Assembly (NCBI RefSeq): GCF_003851545.1
Contig: NZ_BHVX01000001.1
Location: forward strand, 310,001 to 374,000
DNA length: 64,000 bases
Origin: Ralstonia sp. SET104
GTDB lineage: Bacteria; Pseudomonadota; Gammaproteobacteria; Burkholderiales; Burkholderiaceae
Direction of reading: 5' to 3'
Under the pieces are notes generated by a model. The model worked only from the letters and a program-made list of their open reading frames with translations, made no database searches and had not been told where the DNA came from. A program made the translations under genes and the position numbers. How positions within the stretch are numbered: position 1 is the first letter of the stretch; each line of letters opens with the position of its first letter. Positions 1 to 8,372 of this stretch are shown one piece after another.

Positions 1-15
1 GACTGGGAGGGTGAA

Positions 16-555
16 ATGGGGCCTCGCGCTTGTGCAGCCGCTGGTGGCAGTGCCACAACAAGCGGCGCGTTCACGGTCATTGACGAAAGGGCAGCGGCGC
101 AGTGGGCCGATACGGCAACGTGCCCGGTGTGCGGGGCGAGCCCTGAAAGCAGCGCTGCATTTGTGGCGCAGGTTGCGATGAGTCGTTCACGCGCCTTGCA
201 ATGGGCGGAAGCCTTGGCGGGCACGTTGAGCGTAGTCGGCGCGGTGTACTTCGCACATTCGATGCTGGCGCATGTCGATCATGCGGCCGTCAGAACCGGG
301 CCCTTGGTGGTGTACGCCGCGTTCGCTTTGCTGGTGGCGGGCTTGCTGGTGTTGGCGCAGATACCGCTTGTACTGTTTGCGCTACTTCGCCGGCCCGGTA
401 TCCGCCTGCGCGTGGTGGTGATGTTCTTCTTGGGTATCTCCACATTGGCGGCTGGCTTCATGCTGGGTCAAGACCGGACCGATCGGCAGTTGCCAGACAG
501 TCCTGCGCTCTGGCCCACATTAGCCGAGCAAATTGTCGCAGCGGGGGCAAGGTGA
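16..555 (+). CDS. small membrane protein with an N-terminal CPxCG motif, unknown function
   Basis: The product has 179 residues. A CPVCG motif near residue 37 suggests half of a zinc ribbon. Three hydrophobic segments follow, at about 66-85, 95-125 and 132-150, so it should sit in the inner membrane. The ATG at 16 has a GGGAGG five bases upstream, but the frame stays open to the window edge, so a start further upstream is possible; an inner ATG at 178 is the other option. The middle of the protein (VVGAVYFAHSMLAHVD to RRPGIR) is repeated in the next reading frame downstream, which points to a tandem duplication. I recognise no family and give no function. Confidence 0.6.
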   Translation: MGPRACAAAGGSATTSGAFTVIDERAAAQWADTATCPVCGASPESSAAFVAQVAMSRSRALQWAEALAGTLSVVGAVYFAHSMLAHVDHAAVRTGPLVVYAAFALLVAGLLVLAQIPLVLFALLRRPGIRLRVVVMFFLGISTLAAGFMLGQDRTDRQLPDSPALWPTLAEQIVAAGAR

Positions 556-596
556 ACCGATCCTGAGCATCTCTGGCCGTTTGGGCGCTCTCAGGC

Positions 597-980
597 TTGT
601 CAAGCGTGGTGGGCGTGGTGGGCGCGGTGTTCTTTGTTTATACGCTGCTTGTGCACGTTGACTTGGCTGCAGTCAGAACAGGGCCGTTGGTGTTCTATTC
701 GCTGTTGGCAGCGTGGGTTGCAGCGCTGCTGATCTTGATCCAGATACCGGTGGTGGTGTTTGTGCTGGTTTGCAGGCCGGGCATAACGTCCTGCGCTGTG
801 CGCACGCTGCGAACAATAGAACCCGCTCAGATTGCCGGCATGCGTGCGGAGCGTGAAACTGCAGCGGCCCCGGCTCCGGCCCCGGCTAATCCCGATACCG
901 CCCGACAAAGTGCTCGCACTGGCGCGCGCGGCTTAGCTTTGCAGCCCATCGGTACAACCCTTCCACCACGCCTTTGCTGA
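597..980 (+). pseudogene. degenerate tandem copy of the preceding small membrane protein
   Basis: The 127-residue frame opens at a TTG at 597. Its first 60 residues match the middle of the preceding gene: both contain AAVRTGPLV, a long hydrophobic stretch ending in QIPxVxF, and RPGI. The zinc-ribbon N-terminus is missing. After RPGIT the sequence becomes an unrelated Ala/Pro-rich tail that runs antisense into the end of the convergent gene at 886-1581. It has no good ribosome binding site. I read it as a truncated paralogue left by duplication; a short expressed membrane protein cannot be excluded. Confidence 0.5.
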
Positions 981-1581
981 CCGTGACCGGCTGGCCATCA
1001 ATGTGCCCCAGCACGTCCGGTTGATTCTGATAGGGCTTATCAAACAGCAGCTTCATCTCGCTGCCGCCCCCGAGCGCCAGGTACACCGCTTCCCGAGGCT
1101 CGAACGGCAGTGGGAACGAGTTGCTGCGCACGCTGGCCCGTTCCATGGTTTGGATCAGGTTGGCAATGAGCGCGGTGTCTTCGGTGGTGTATTCGCAGCC
1201 GGCGTCTTTCAGCCGCGCTTCGTCCACGGCTTTGAGCGGCGTCCGGGCGGGGTCCATCAAATACAGCGTGACTGCGTGGGCCTTGCGCATCCGCGTGTTC
1301 AGGCCTTCGGCGGCCCAATAGCTTTGGTTGACCTTTACGGCAGGCGCTGCATTGGCAACGGGTTCTGCGTTTGCGATGGGTTCTGGATTCAGGGCTTCTG
1401 CCTGCGGTGCCTGTGCCTGGGGCGTTTGTGCCTGGAGTGTGCCCATCGGCAGTGCTTCTGCCTGGAGCGCTTCGGTTGGGGGCGCATCAATCAGGGGCGC
1501 TTCCATTGTGATTTGTCCGAAGGCCGCCTGGCTCATGCAGCAGACGCAAGCCACGGCCAGAGAGATGATGCTGTGCGACAA
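886..1581 (-). CDS. exported protein with a Gln/Ala/Pro-rich repeat region
   Basis: The 231-residue protein begins with a signal peptide (about 1-22, ending AAFG). Residues 27-80 form a low-complexity stretch of degenerate units rich in A, P, Q and E (APQAEAL-like), probably an extended periplasmic linker. The C-terminal 150 residues look globular and have two cysteines, but I do not recognise the fold. The start codon is TTG; a GGGGTAGG sequence lies just upstream in the right place. The gene converges on the degenerate copy at 597-980 and overlaps its end. Function unknown. Confidence 0.65.
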   Translation of the reverse strand: MSHSIISLAVACVCCMSQAAFGQITMEAPLIDAPPTEALQAEALPMGTLQAQTPQAQAPQAEALNPEPIANAEPVANAAPAVKVNQSYWAAEGLNTRMRKAHAVTLYLMDPARTPLKAVDEARLKDAGCEYTTEDTALIANLIQTMERASVRSNSFPLPFEPREAVYLALGGGSEMKLLFDKPYQNQPDVLGHIDGQPVTVSKGVVEGLYRWAAKLSRARQCEHFVGRYRD

Positions 1582-1900
1582 GTCCTACCCCTTTTTTGAA
1601 ACCTGCGTTGTTGTGTTGCGCATATTAAGCCGGCGATGTGACGAAACGGGCCGGCGGTGCCTGGTGCCGCTAGCGTGGCGCCGGTGGCCGAGCCCGTCAT
1701 TTGCGGCTGAGTTGGTGTGCGCTGTCTCGTCAGCTGACGATGGCTTGCGTGTAGCCGCGCCGCATCGTCATTGCGGCTGTCTGTAACAACAACAGCCAGG
1801 ACACATGGCAATAACGGAGCGTTCTTCGCAGCCCGCCGGCTCTCAATTCTGATGTTTGCATCGCTGTCGTTTGCGGCAGGGCGGCAGGGCGGCAGGGCGT
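1582..1900. other. intergenic region with a 14-bp palindrome and an 8-bp tandem repeat
   Basis: No convincing gene lies here. The stretch holds a perfect 14-bp palindrome, TCGTCAGCTGACGA, at 1727-1740, which could be an operator for the minus-strand gene ending at 886. It also holds three consecutive copies of GCGGCAGG at 1873-1896 beside the stop codon of the MASE4 gene. Reading frames across it look like GC-driven shadows. Confidence 0.5.
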
Positions 1901-2836
1901 TCAGCGATCCATCTCCCGATCTTTCACATTGTTCGCCGCCAGCCGCCTGATTTCCGCCCGTGCCGCCGCCAGCCGCGAATGCAGCACGGTGTTCTCAATC
2001 AGCAACAGCAGCAACACAAAGCTCGCCCCCATCAGACCGAACACGCGGCCCACATGGAAGCCGAGGTCGTACCGGCCGCCATTGAATACGGCGCTGAGCG
2101 CCACGTCGCAAATCCACACGCACAGCACCACCATCAGCCAGATGTCGAGCGTGAGGTGTGGGCGGCTGCGCCACAGTACGACCAGGGCGGCCACGCAAAA
2201 GCACCACGTGCCGCCGGCCACGATCCACATGATGTGGGTGTAGCGGTTGGCGGCCATGATGGTGGGCAGCAGATGTTCACCGGCGGTGGCCAGCGCCACG
2301 CAGGCTGCCGCTGCGCCCAGCACGGCGGCCACGGTGCCCAGCGCGGTCTGCCGCGTCAGCGTGTGGGCCGGGAAGCGGCCGGGATCGCGTTCTTCGCGCC
2401 CTTTGAGCACGGCGTAAGCGATAACAAACAGCGGAAAGCCCGCGTGCCAGAACATGTAGATCCAGGCTGTGCTCTGCGGCCCCGTGCCCAGCAGGCCGCC
2501 AGACGTGAACAGCCCCGGAAATGACAGCAGATGCCCCACTGCTGTGGCGGCCGTAAACAGGTAGCCGCTGGCCAGCGCCAGCATGGCGCGCGACCGCGTG
2601 ATGGCGAACTGTCCGAAGAGCAACGCGGCGGTAATCAGGTCATTGAGGATGAGCACCGATTCGTAAATCGGCACGAACGACGGAAGTTGCGCCAGCTGCA
2701 CCTTGGCGAACGGCACGGCAGACAGCAGCACCACGAGCGACAGCAAGGCCACTGCCTGCGCCATCCAGTACGTCCGGCGCCCTGGGGAGAGGCTCAGCAA
2801 CAAGCCGCGCTGCATGTCCAGCGTTTCCGTTATCAC
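1901..2836 (-). CDS. stand-alone MASE4-type membrane sensor protein without an output domain
   Basis: The chosen GTG start at 2836 follows AAAGGGGG with good spacing and gives 311 residues; a longer frame to 3106 adds only low-quality sequence. The protein has about eight hydrophobic segments and carries the landmarks of the MASE4 sensor domain: FPGLFTSGGLLGTGPQS, a WIYMFWHAGFPLF stretch, and GGRYDLGFHVGRVFG. The same landmarks (FPGVFSATGLLGASSQ, FWHAGYPLL, GGARYSLGWYVARL) occur in the diguanylate cyclase at 3974-5377. Here the protein ends after a short coiled tail (about residues 285-311) with no GGDEF, EAL or kinase domain. The ligand of MASE4 is unknown to me. It may modify signalling by the neighbouring cyclase. 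Confidence 0.8.
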   Translation of the reverse strand: MITETLDMQRGLLLSLSPGRRTYWMAQAVALLSLVVLLSAVPFAKVQLAQLPSFVPIYESVLILNDLITAALLFGQFAITRSRAMLALASGYLFTAATAVGHLLSFPGLFTSGGLLGTGPQSTAWIYMFWHAGFPLFVIAYAVLKGREERDPGRFPAHTLTRQTALGTVAAVLGAAAACVALATAGEHLLPTIMAANRYTHIMWIVAGGTWCFCVAALVVLWRSRPHLTLDIWLMVVLCVWICDVALSAVFNGGRYDLGFHVGRVFGLMGASFVLLLLLIENTVLHSRLAAARAEIRRLAANNVKDREMDR

Positions 2837-3108
2837 GTTGGCCCCCTTTCCGGTGACTGTGTCACTCGTTTTCCTGCCGTGCGATTGTGCTCCAGGCGGC
2901 GGTCTGCAGCGGTGCGCCCTCTTGTTTTCTGCAGGAGGTGTTGCCGGCGCCCGACGTCTGATACACGCTTGATAGTCAGCCGCCCGCCCGATGTCAAAGC
3001 GGCGAGGGGGTAGTACGTTTGTCAGCGGCGCGGCGCGCAATGTTATTGCGGGTGGGATTCGATAGACTGGCCTTTGCCCTGTCGGGGGCTGACCCAAGGA
3101 GCGCACCC

Positions 3109-3903
3109 ATGGATCCCGTTCACACCACCTCTGACGCCCTCGTCCTGCGTGATGACCGCGACGGCGCCGCCACCCTGCGGCTGAACCGGCCCCTGCAATT
3201 CAACGCCTTGTCGGAAGCGATGCTCGATGCGCTACAGGGCGCGCTGGGCGACATTGCCCGCGATGCCAGCGTGCGCTGCGTAGTGCTCGGCGGCGAGGGC
3301 AAGGCCTTCTGCGCGGGGCATGACTTGCGTGAAATGCGCGGCACGCCGGAGCTAGCGTATTACCAGGCGCTGTTCGCGCGGTGCAGTGTGGTAATGCAGG
3401 CGATACAGGCGCTGCCCGTGCCGGTCATTGCGCGGGTGCATGGCGTGGCGACTGCGGCAGGCTGCCAGTTGGTTGGAAGCTGCGATCTGGCCATCGCTTC
3501 GGATGCGGCGCGGTTTGCAGTCTCGGGCATCAACGTTGGCCTGTTCTGCTCGACGCCGGCGGTGGCGCTGTCGCGCAATGTGAGCCCCAAACGCGCGTTC
3601 GACATGCTGGTCACGGGCCGCTTTATCGATGCGGCTACGGCGGCCGACTGGGGCCTTATCAACGAAGCCGTGCCCGATGCCGAGCTGGATAACGCCGTGG
3701 CCCGCAAGGTGGCGGACATCATCTCCAAGAGCCCCGCAGCCATCCGCTACGGCAAGGCGATGTTCTATCGGCAGCGGCAGATGCCGCTGGCCGATGCCTA
3801 TGCCTATGCAGGCGACGTCATGGCCCGCAACATGATGGAAGAAGACGCGGGCGAGGGCATCGACGCCTTTCTGCAGAAGCGGCCCGCCCGTTGGCAATCG
3901 TAG
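3109..3903 (+). CDS. enoyl-CoA hydratase/isomerase family protein, ECHDC3-like
   Basis: The ATG at 3109 follows AAGGA by eight bases and gives 264 residues with the crotonase fold. CAGHDL near residue 67 is the first oxyanion-hole segment and AAGCQLVGSCDLA near 120 is the second. The two catalytic glutamates of classical enoyl-CoA hydratase are absent: one position is the Q of GCQL, the other is the G of SGINVG. The signature VGLFCSTPAVAL and the ending AFLQKR-W match the ECHDC3 subgroup known from mitochondria as I remember it. It should still bind acyl-CoA, but ordinary hydratase activity is doubtful. It lies between the two MASE4 genes, with no evident operon partner. Confidence 0.85.
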   Translation: MDPVHTTSDALVLRDDRDGAATLRLNRPLQFNALSEAMLDALQGALGDIARDASVRCVVLGGEGKAFCAGHDLREMRGTPELAYYQALFARCSVVMQAIQALPVPVIARVHGVATAAGCQLVGSCDLAIASDAARFAVSGINVGLFCSTPAVALSRNVSPKRAFDMLVTGRFIDAATAADWGLINEAVPDAELDNAVARKVADIISKSPAAIRYGKAMFYRQRQMPLADAYAYAGDVMARNMMEEDAGEGIDAFLQKRPARWQS

Positions 3904-3973
3904 GGGCGGGCCATCGCGTAGGTTTGCGGGCGCCAGCGTCGATCCAATACGGCGCAGGCCAAGTCGGGCGAAT

Positions 3974-5377
3974 TCAGGCGCCGGCCACGCGGTTGCGTCC
4001 GCCGCGCTTGGCCGCGTAGAGTGCCTGGTCGGCCAGGTTCAGGACGATAGCCGCGTCTTCTCGCACGGGCTGGCGTTTGGACTGTGCGGGCGCGGCATCT
4101 TGCTGGTAGGTCGCATGGCCGATGCTGGCTGTGACCACACCGCCCACGGCAGGCGCGGCCGGAATGCCCGCACGCTCGATCGTAGTGCGCACGAACTCGG
4201 CCACATGCTGCGCGCCCGTTGCCGCAGTGTTGGGCAGGATCACGATGAACTCTTCACCGCCATAGCGTGCAACGAAAGCGCCCGCGCGGCGGCGCACGCA
4301 TTCGGCAAGCACGCGGGCAATCTCCACCAGGCAGGCATCGCCGCGGGCGTGGCCGTAGCTGTCGTTGATCTGCTTGAAGTGGTCGATATCGATCATGAGC
4401 ACCGAAAGCGGAATGCCCTCGCGCGTGGCGCGGCGGCACTCGACGTCCCAGCGTTCTTCAAACGCCTGGCGATTGCCGAGCTTGGTGAGCCCGTCGACCT
4501 GGGCCTGTTTTTCCAGTGCTTGATTGGCATGTATCAGGGCTTCATACAGCCGCGTGATGTCGGCCACCAGCATGCACAGCACGACTGCTGACGACACCAT
4601 GCTCAGCAGTCGGGCCACATACCACCCGAGCGAGTAGCGTGCGCCGCCGTGCAGCGTCAGGATGGCATCTGCCAGCGCAGCAACCAGCGCAACGGCCACC
4701 CATAAGTCGATGGAGCGGCGCACGCGTGTAACGCTCACGTAGGCGATCAAACCAATGAGATTCGCGCCGATGGCGGGCACGCCGAGCGCGTGCACCAGGT
4801 TGCCATACTGGCCTTCACGAATGAGCGGCGGCAGGAGATCGCTCTGGCGCACGCAGACCAGCGCCACGCCGGCGGCCAGCACGGGCCCGATCCAGCGCAG
4901 CGCGCTCACGCGCCCGGCCCGTTGCGCACGCCGGTGCGCGGGGTGCTGGGTCGGCAAACGCGTCACCAGCAGCGCAAAAAGAATGAGCAGCGGATAGCCC
5001 GCGTGCCAGAACGTCCACAGCCACACCGCCGTCTGCGAGCTCGCGCCCAGCAGGCCGGTGGCTGAGAACACCCCCGGAAACGTCGGCAACTGCACCGCCG
5101 CGATGATGGCCGGAAACGCGTACGCGCTGGCCAGCATGCCCGAGAACGCTTCGCCGCCAATGCGCGCACGCTGCAGGAGCAGGTACGCAGTCAGGCTGTC
5201 CGACAGCACAACCATGGTGAGGAACATCGGCAGGAAGGGTTTGACCTCCGGCAGAGCGACGTTTGCATTGACGAAAGCCCAGCCTGCAATGGCGGCAATG
5301 GCGATTACCACCAGCGTTGCGCCCCATCGTTCACGCGCGGAGGGTCGGCTTGCCCCCAGTTCTGTTGTTTCCTGCAT
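3974..5377 (-). CDS. diguanylate cyclase with MASE4 sensor and GGDEF domain
   Basis: The 467-residue protein has eight or so membrane segments in residues 18-270 (MASE4), a short coiled linker, and a GGDEF domain from about 292 to 463. The catalytic motif is GGEEF near residue 375 and the metal/substrate segment is IDIDHFKQIND, so it should make c-di-GMP from two GTP. The product-inhibition site is not canonical: the RxxD position reads RAGA. The ATG start lies within a clear initial hydrophilic segment. It shares its sensor domain with the GGDEF-less gene at 1901-2836. Confidence 0.92.
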   Translation of the reverse strand: MQETTELGASRPSARERWGATLVVIAIAAIAGWAFVNANVALPEVKPFLPMFLTMVVLSDSLTAYLLLQRARIGGEAFSGMLASAYAFPAIIAAVQLPTFPGVFSATGLLGASSQTAVWLWTFWHAGYPLLILFALLVTRLPTQHPAHRRAQRAGRVSALRWIGPVLAAGVALVCVRQSDLLPPLIREGQYGNLVHALGVPAIGANLIGLIAYVSVTRVRRSIDLWVAVALVAALADAILTLHGGARYSLGWYVARLLSMVSSAVVLCMLVADITRLYEALIHANQALEKQAQVDGLTKLGNRQAFEERWDVECRRATREGIPLSVLMIDIDHFKQINDSYGHARGDACLVEIARVLAECVRRRAGAFVARYGGEEFIVILPNTAATGAQHVAEFVRTTIERAGIPAAPAVGGVVTASIGHATYQQDAAPAQSKRQPVREDAAIVLNLADQALYAAKRGGRNRVAGA

Positions 5378-5564
5378 TGATCACCCGTACCTGCATCCAG
5401 GCTTAATCGTCTCAAATGATCCGCACTTTAGGTGCCGATTTCGCCGCTTGCGTGATCCTCGGCGGCTTGGATGGGGCAGGTGTTGCGCCGACGCACAGGC
5501 GCAAACGTTTACGCGGTTTTTTGAGGGGCGCGGGGTTGGCAGCGCTAAAACGTGTGTTTGAGGC

Positions 5565-6143
5565 TCAATCTGCGGTTTTGGCGGCTGTCCACAGGTTGTG
5601 GGGGCCCTGCCCGGCCTGCCACGCGTTGAAACGGCTGCGCCATTGCGCGAAGGGCTCGCTCAGGGGCCTGGGGTCGCCGCTCAGCGCATACGCCATGCCT
5701 TCGATCAGCCAGCGGGGCTTGGTCGCCACGGCCAGGTTGCCAAGCTCTTCGGCCTGCCGGTGGTGGATGAGTTCATGCGCTATGTAGTACGTGGCCCAAC
5801 CGCGCGGTGCGATCACCGTGCCGAAGTTGCCCACGGCTTCTGCCGCGCGCCGGCCGATGCCGAAGGTGTCTGCGCAGCGCGTTGTCGTGCAGAAGACCAT
5901 GCGCGGCGCATGCTGGAACGGGCCCACGGCGCTGGCGGCCTTGGCATAGCCCGCTTGATAGAGCTGCTCTGCTTCGTTCAGGGCGGCCACATCGTCGATG
6001 CAAAGGTTCGGCTGCGTGCAGATGATGCCCGGCATGAGCGAGGGCACTGCCACCCGCAGTGGCTTCACGAAGGCCAGTGCGGCCGCAGGCAGCGCGATCA
6101 GGGTGATGGCGCTGGCGGCCAGCAGGATGCGGGTGCGTTTCAT
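5565..6143 (-). CDS. exported HExxH metallopeptidase-like protein
   Basis: The 192-residue protein begins with a typical signal peptide (residues 1-24). A HELIHH motif occurs near residue 124, and WLIEGMAYAL follows about 25 residues later. HExxH followed by a downstream glutamate is the zinc-site layout of gluzincin peptidases. Two cysteine pairs (CTQPNLC and CTTTRC) may form disulfides in the periplasm. The family is usually annotated as hypothetical, so peptidase activity is an inference from the motif. The gene stands alone and faces the diguanylate cyclase promoter region. Confidence 0.7.
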   Translation of the reverse strand: MKRTRILLAASAITLIALPAAALAFVKPLRVAVPSLMPGIICTQPNLCIDDVAALNEAEQLYQAGYAKAASAVGPFQHAPRMVFCTTTRCADTFGIGRRAAEAVGNFGTVIAPRGWATYYIAHELIHHRQAEELGNLAVATKPRWLIEGMAYALSGDPRPLSEPFAQWRSRFNAWQAGQGPHNLWTAAKTAD

Positions 6144-6276
6144 GGGGTGTCCGGATGGCGAAGCGACGGCGGATAGGGATTGTAGGCGTCGCTCGATCCA
6201 GCCACGAGGAAGGCGGTCTAGCTCGACGCCGACCCGGTGCCCGGATTGCCTTGATCAGCCCAACCCGGCATCCGCA

Positions 6277-6435
6277 TTATTGGTGCGGCGCGCTCACCTG
6301 CGCTTGCATCTGCCCCATGCTGATTTGGGGCGCTTGCAAGCCCCGCGGCTCATCCGTCAGATCGCGGGCAAGCGAATAGGCCGTGATCACGGCCAGTGTG
6401 ACCCCCACGATGGCCAGCATTTCCCGGGTTTTCAT
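6277..6435 (-). CDS. small single-span membrane protein
   Basis: This 52-residue protein starts at the ATG at 6435, which is preceded by a strong GGAGGAG ribosome binding site seven bases away. One hydrophobic segment (MLAIVGVTLAVITAYSLA) spans residues 6-23. A short hydrophilic tail rich in Q and M follows. No family was recognised. The good translation signal is the main support that it is real. Confidence 0.6.
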   Translation of the reverse strand: MKTREMLAIVGVTLAVITAYSLARDLTDEPRGLQAPQISMGQMQAQVSAPHQ

Positions 6436-6551
6436 ACGCGTCTCCTCCGTTTGTCGGCCCCGGCCTGTGGGCGCCGGGCAGCGACGTTGCGCAGGCGCAA
6501 ACTTCGGGCCCGAGAGAGAGGAATGGCGCAGTGGCGCGGGTTTGGGCGGCG

Positions 6552-7487
6552 TTACCGGGCGCGCAACGTAGACGGTGACACGCCCAGCAGGCGCTGAAAA
6601 CTGCGGCGCATGCGCTCGGTATCGCCAAAACCGCACTCGGTGGCGACGCGCTGCATGGACACGGCACCGCTCTCCAGTGCAGAACGTGCTGCCTCCACAC
6701 GCAGTTTTTCCACGGCCTTGGCTGGCGTCAGGCCTGTTTCGGCCTGGAAGGCGCGCGCGAAGTGGCGCGGGCTCATGCAGGCGTGTTCGGCCAGATCGCC
6801 CACGCGGTGCGGTGCATCCAGATGGCGGCGCACATGATCGAGCAGCGGCTTGAAGCGGCCGCGTGCCGAGTCCATCTCATTGAGCGCAGAAAACTGCGAT
6901 TGGCCGCCGGGCCGCCGGTAGTACACGACAAGCTGTCGCGCCACCGCACGCGCTACGCGCTCGCCCAAGTCTTCGGCGATGAGGGCCAGTGCAAGGTCGA
7001 TGCCGGCGCTGATACCGGCGCTGGTCCAGATGCCGCCGTCGTTCACATAGATGTGGTCGGGCTCAAGCCGCACTTGCGGAAAGACGCGCGCGAACTGCTC
7101 GCCGCGGCTCCAGTGTGTGGTGGCGCGCCGGCCATTCAACAGGCCCGTGGCGGCCAGCAGCAGGCTGCCTGAACATACGCTGGTCACGCGTGCGCCGCCG
7201 GCTGCGCAGCGCTGCACAAAGCGGCGCGTGCGTGCATCGGCCATGGCGGCATCCACGCCGTCACCGCCGGCAATCAGCAGCGTGTTGATCTGGCTTGCCG
7301 GTGGCAGCGCCTCGGCATCCCACCGCGCGCCCGACGAACTGCGTACGAGGCCGGGCTGTGCGGCCACGGTGCGCAGTGTGTAGTGGTCATCCCGATACCG
7401 GCTGGCCACTTCAAACGCCGCCACGGGCCCGGCAGCATCGAGCACCTGGAAGTCCGGAAAGATCAGTACGGCAATGCGGTGGGGCAT
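6552..7487 (-). CDS. GlxA-type transcriptional regulator (DJ-1/PfpI sensor plus AraC DNA-binding domain)
   Basis: From the ATG at 7487 the protein has 311 residues. Residues 3-170 form a DJ-1/PfpI (glutamine amidotransferase-like) domain with VTSVCSGSLLLAATGLL, which contains the nucleophile-elbow cysteine. Residues about 205-310 are an AraC-type pair of helix-turn-helix motifs ending in the usual CGFGDTERMRRSFQRLLGVSP. A TTG start at 7553 would add 22 residues; the inner start fits the family better. It is divergently transcribed, about 100 bp away, from an isonitrile hydratase of the same DJ-1 superfamily, which is probably a target gene. Confidence 0.88.
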   Translation of the reverse strand: MPHRIAVLIFPDFQVLDAAGPVAAFEVASRYRDDHYTLRTVAAQPGLVRSSSGARWDAEALPPASQINTLLIAGGDGVDAAMADARTRRFVQRCAAGGARVTSVCSGSLLLAATGLLNGRRATTHWSRGEQFARVFPQVRLEPDHIYVNDGGIWTSAGISAGIDLALALIAEDLGERVARAVARQLVVYYRRPGGQSQFSALNEMDSARGRFKPLLDHVRRHLDAPHRVGDLAEHACMSPRHFARAFQAETGLTPAKAVEKLRVEAARSALESGAVSMQRVATECGFGDTERMRRSFQRLLGVSPSTLRAR

Positions 7488-7587
7488 GGCAGAAAAAGTG
7501 GGGGACTGGTCATTGCTGCCAACACGATAGGGCGCGATGCTGTGAACCGTCAACTCACCACTGCATCACGCTCAGGAGATCCGCACC

Positions 7588-8274
7588 ATGACGACTTCCC
7601 CGTTCATCGTTGTTTTTGCGCTGTACAACCGCGTCACCCAACTGGATTTCACCGGGCCGCACGAGGTGTTCTGGCGGCTGCCTGGCGCGCAATGCGTGGT
7701 CGCCTCGGCGGCGGGCGGAGAAATCCACGCCGATGGCGGCCTCACCATCGCCAACGTGCAGCGGCTGGCGGATATTGCGCATGCGGATCTGATCTGCGTG
7801 CCGGGCGGTTTTGGCGTGATCGAAGCCATGGAGGATGCCGCGTTCGTGCGAGAAGTCCGTCGCCTGGCCGAGGGCGCGCGCTATGTCACCTCGGTCTGCA
7901 GCGGCTCGCTGGTGCTGGGTGCGGCAGGGTTGTTGAGCGGCAAGCGCGCGGCCTGCCACTGGGCATGGCGCAATCTGCTGCCGGCGTTTGGCGCCACGGT
8001 GGATGAATCCCGCGTGGTGCGCGACGGCAACCTCATCACCGGCGGCGGCGTGACGGCCGGTATCGATATGGCGCTCACGGTCATGGCAGACATTGCGGGC
8101 GAGGAACACGCGCAGGCCGTGCAGCTTGGCATCGAATATGCCCCGGCGCCGCCGTTCGACTGCGGCCGGCCAGAGCGCGCGGCACCACAGATTCTTGAGG
8201 CGGTGACATCGCGCCTGGATCGGCTGCGCGCAGATCGCCATGACGCAGTACAAAGGGCCGCACAGCGCCTCTGA
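7588..8274 (+). CDS. inhA: isonitrile hydratase-like DJ-1/PfpI family enzyme
   Basis: The 228-residue length equals that of Pseudomonas isonitrile hydratase InhA, as I recall. The protein has the DJ-1/PfpI fold with the nucleophilic cysteine in TSVCSGSLVLGAAGLL near residue 101. It also shows the family signatures ACHWAWRNLLPAFGA and ITGGGVTAGIDMALT. InhA hydrates isonitriles to N-substituted formamides in the cytoplasm. An AGGAGAT sequence lies just before the ATG. The divergent GlxA-type regulator probably controls it. Substrate preference cannot be read from the sequence. Confidence 0.82.
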   Translation: MTTSPFIVVFALYNRVTQLDFTGPHEVFWRLPGAQCVVASAAGGEIHADGGLTIANVQRLADIAHADLICVPGGFGVIEAMEDAAFVREVRRLAEGARYVTSVCSGSLVLGAAGLLSGKRAACHWAWRNLLPAFGATVDESRVVRDGNLITGGGVTAGIDMALTVMADIAGEEHAQAVQLGIEYAPAPPFDCGRPERAAPQILEAVTSRLDRLRADRHDAVQRAAQRL

Positions 8275-8372
8275 GCCCAGGTGCGGCAGCCAGTTGGTTG
8301 ATGGAAAGGGATTGCGGAGACAATGGCGTCTTTCGAAACTTTTGCCGCCCCCCCTCCGGCGCTGCGCCCTGC

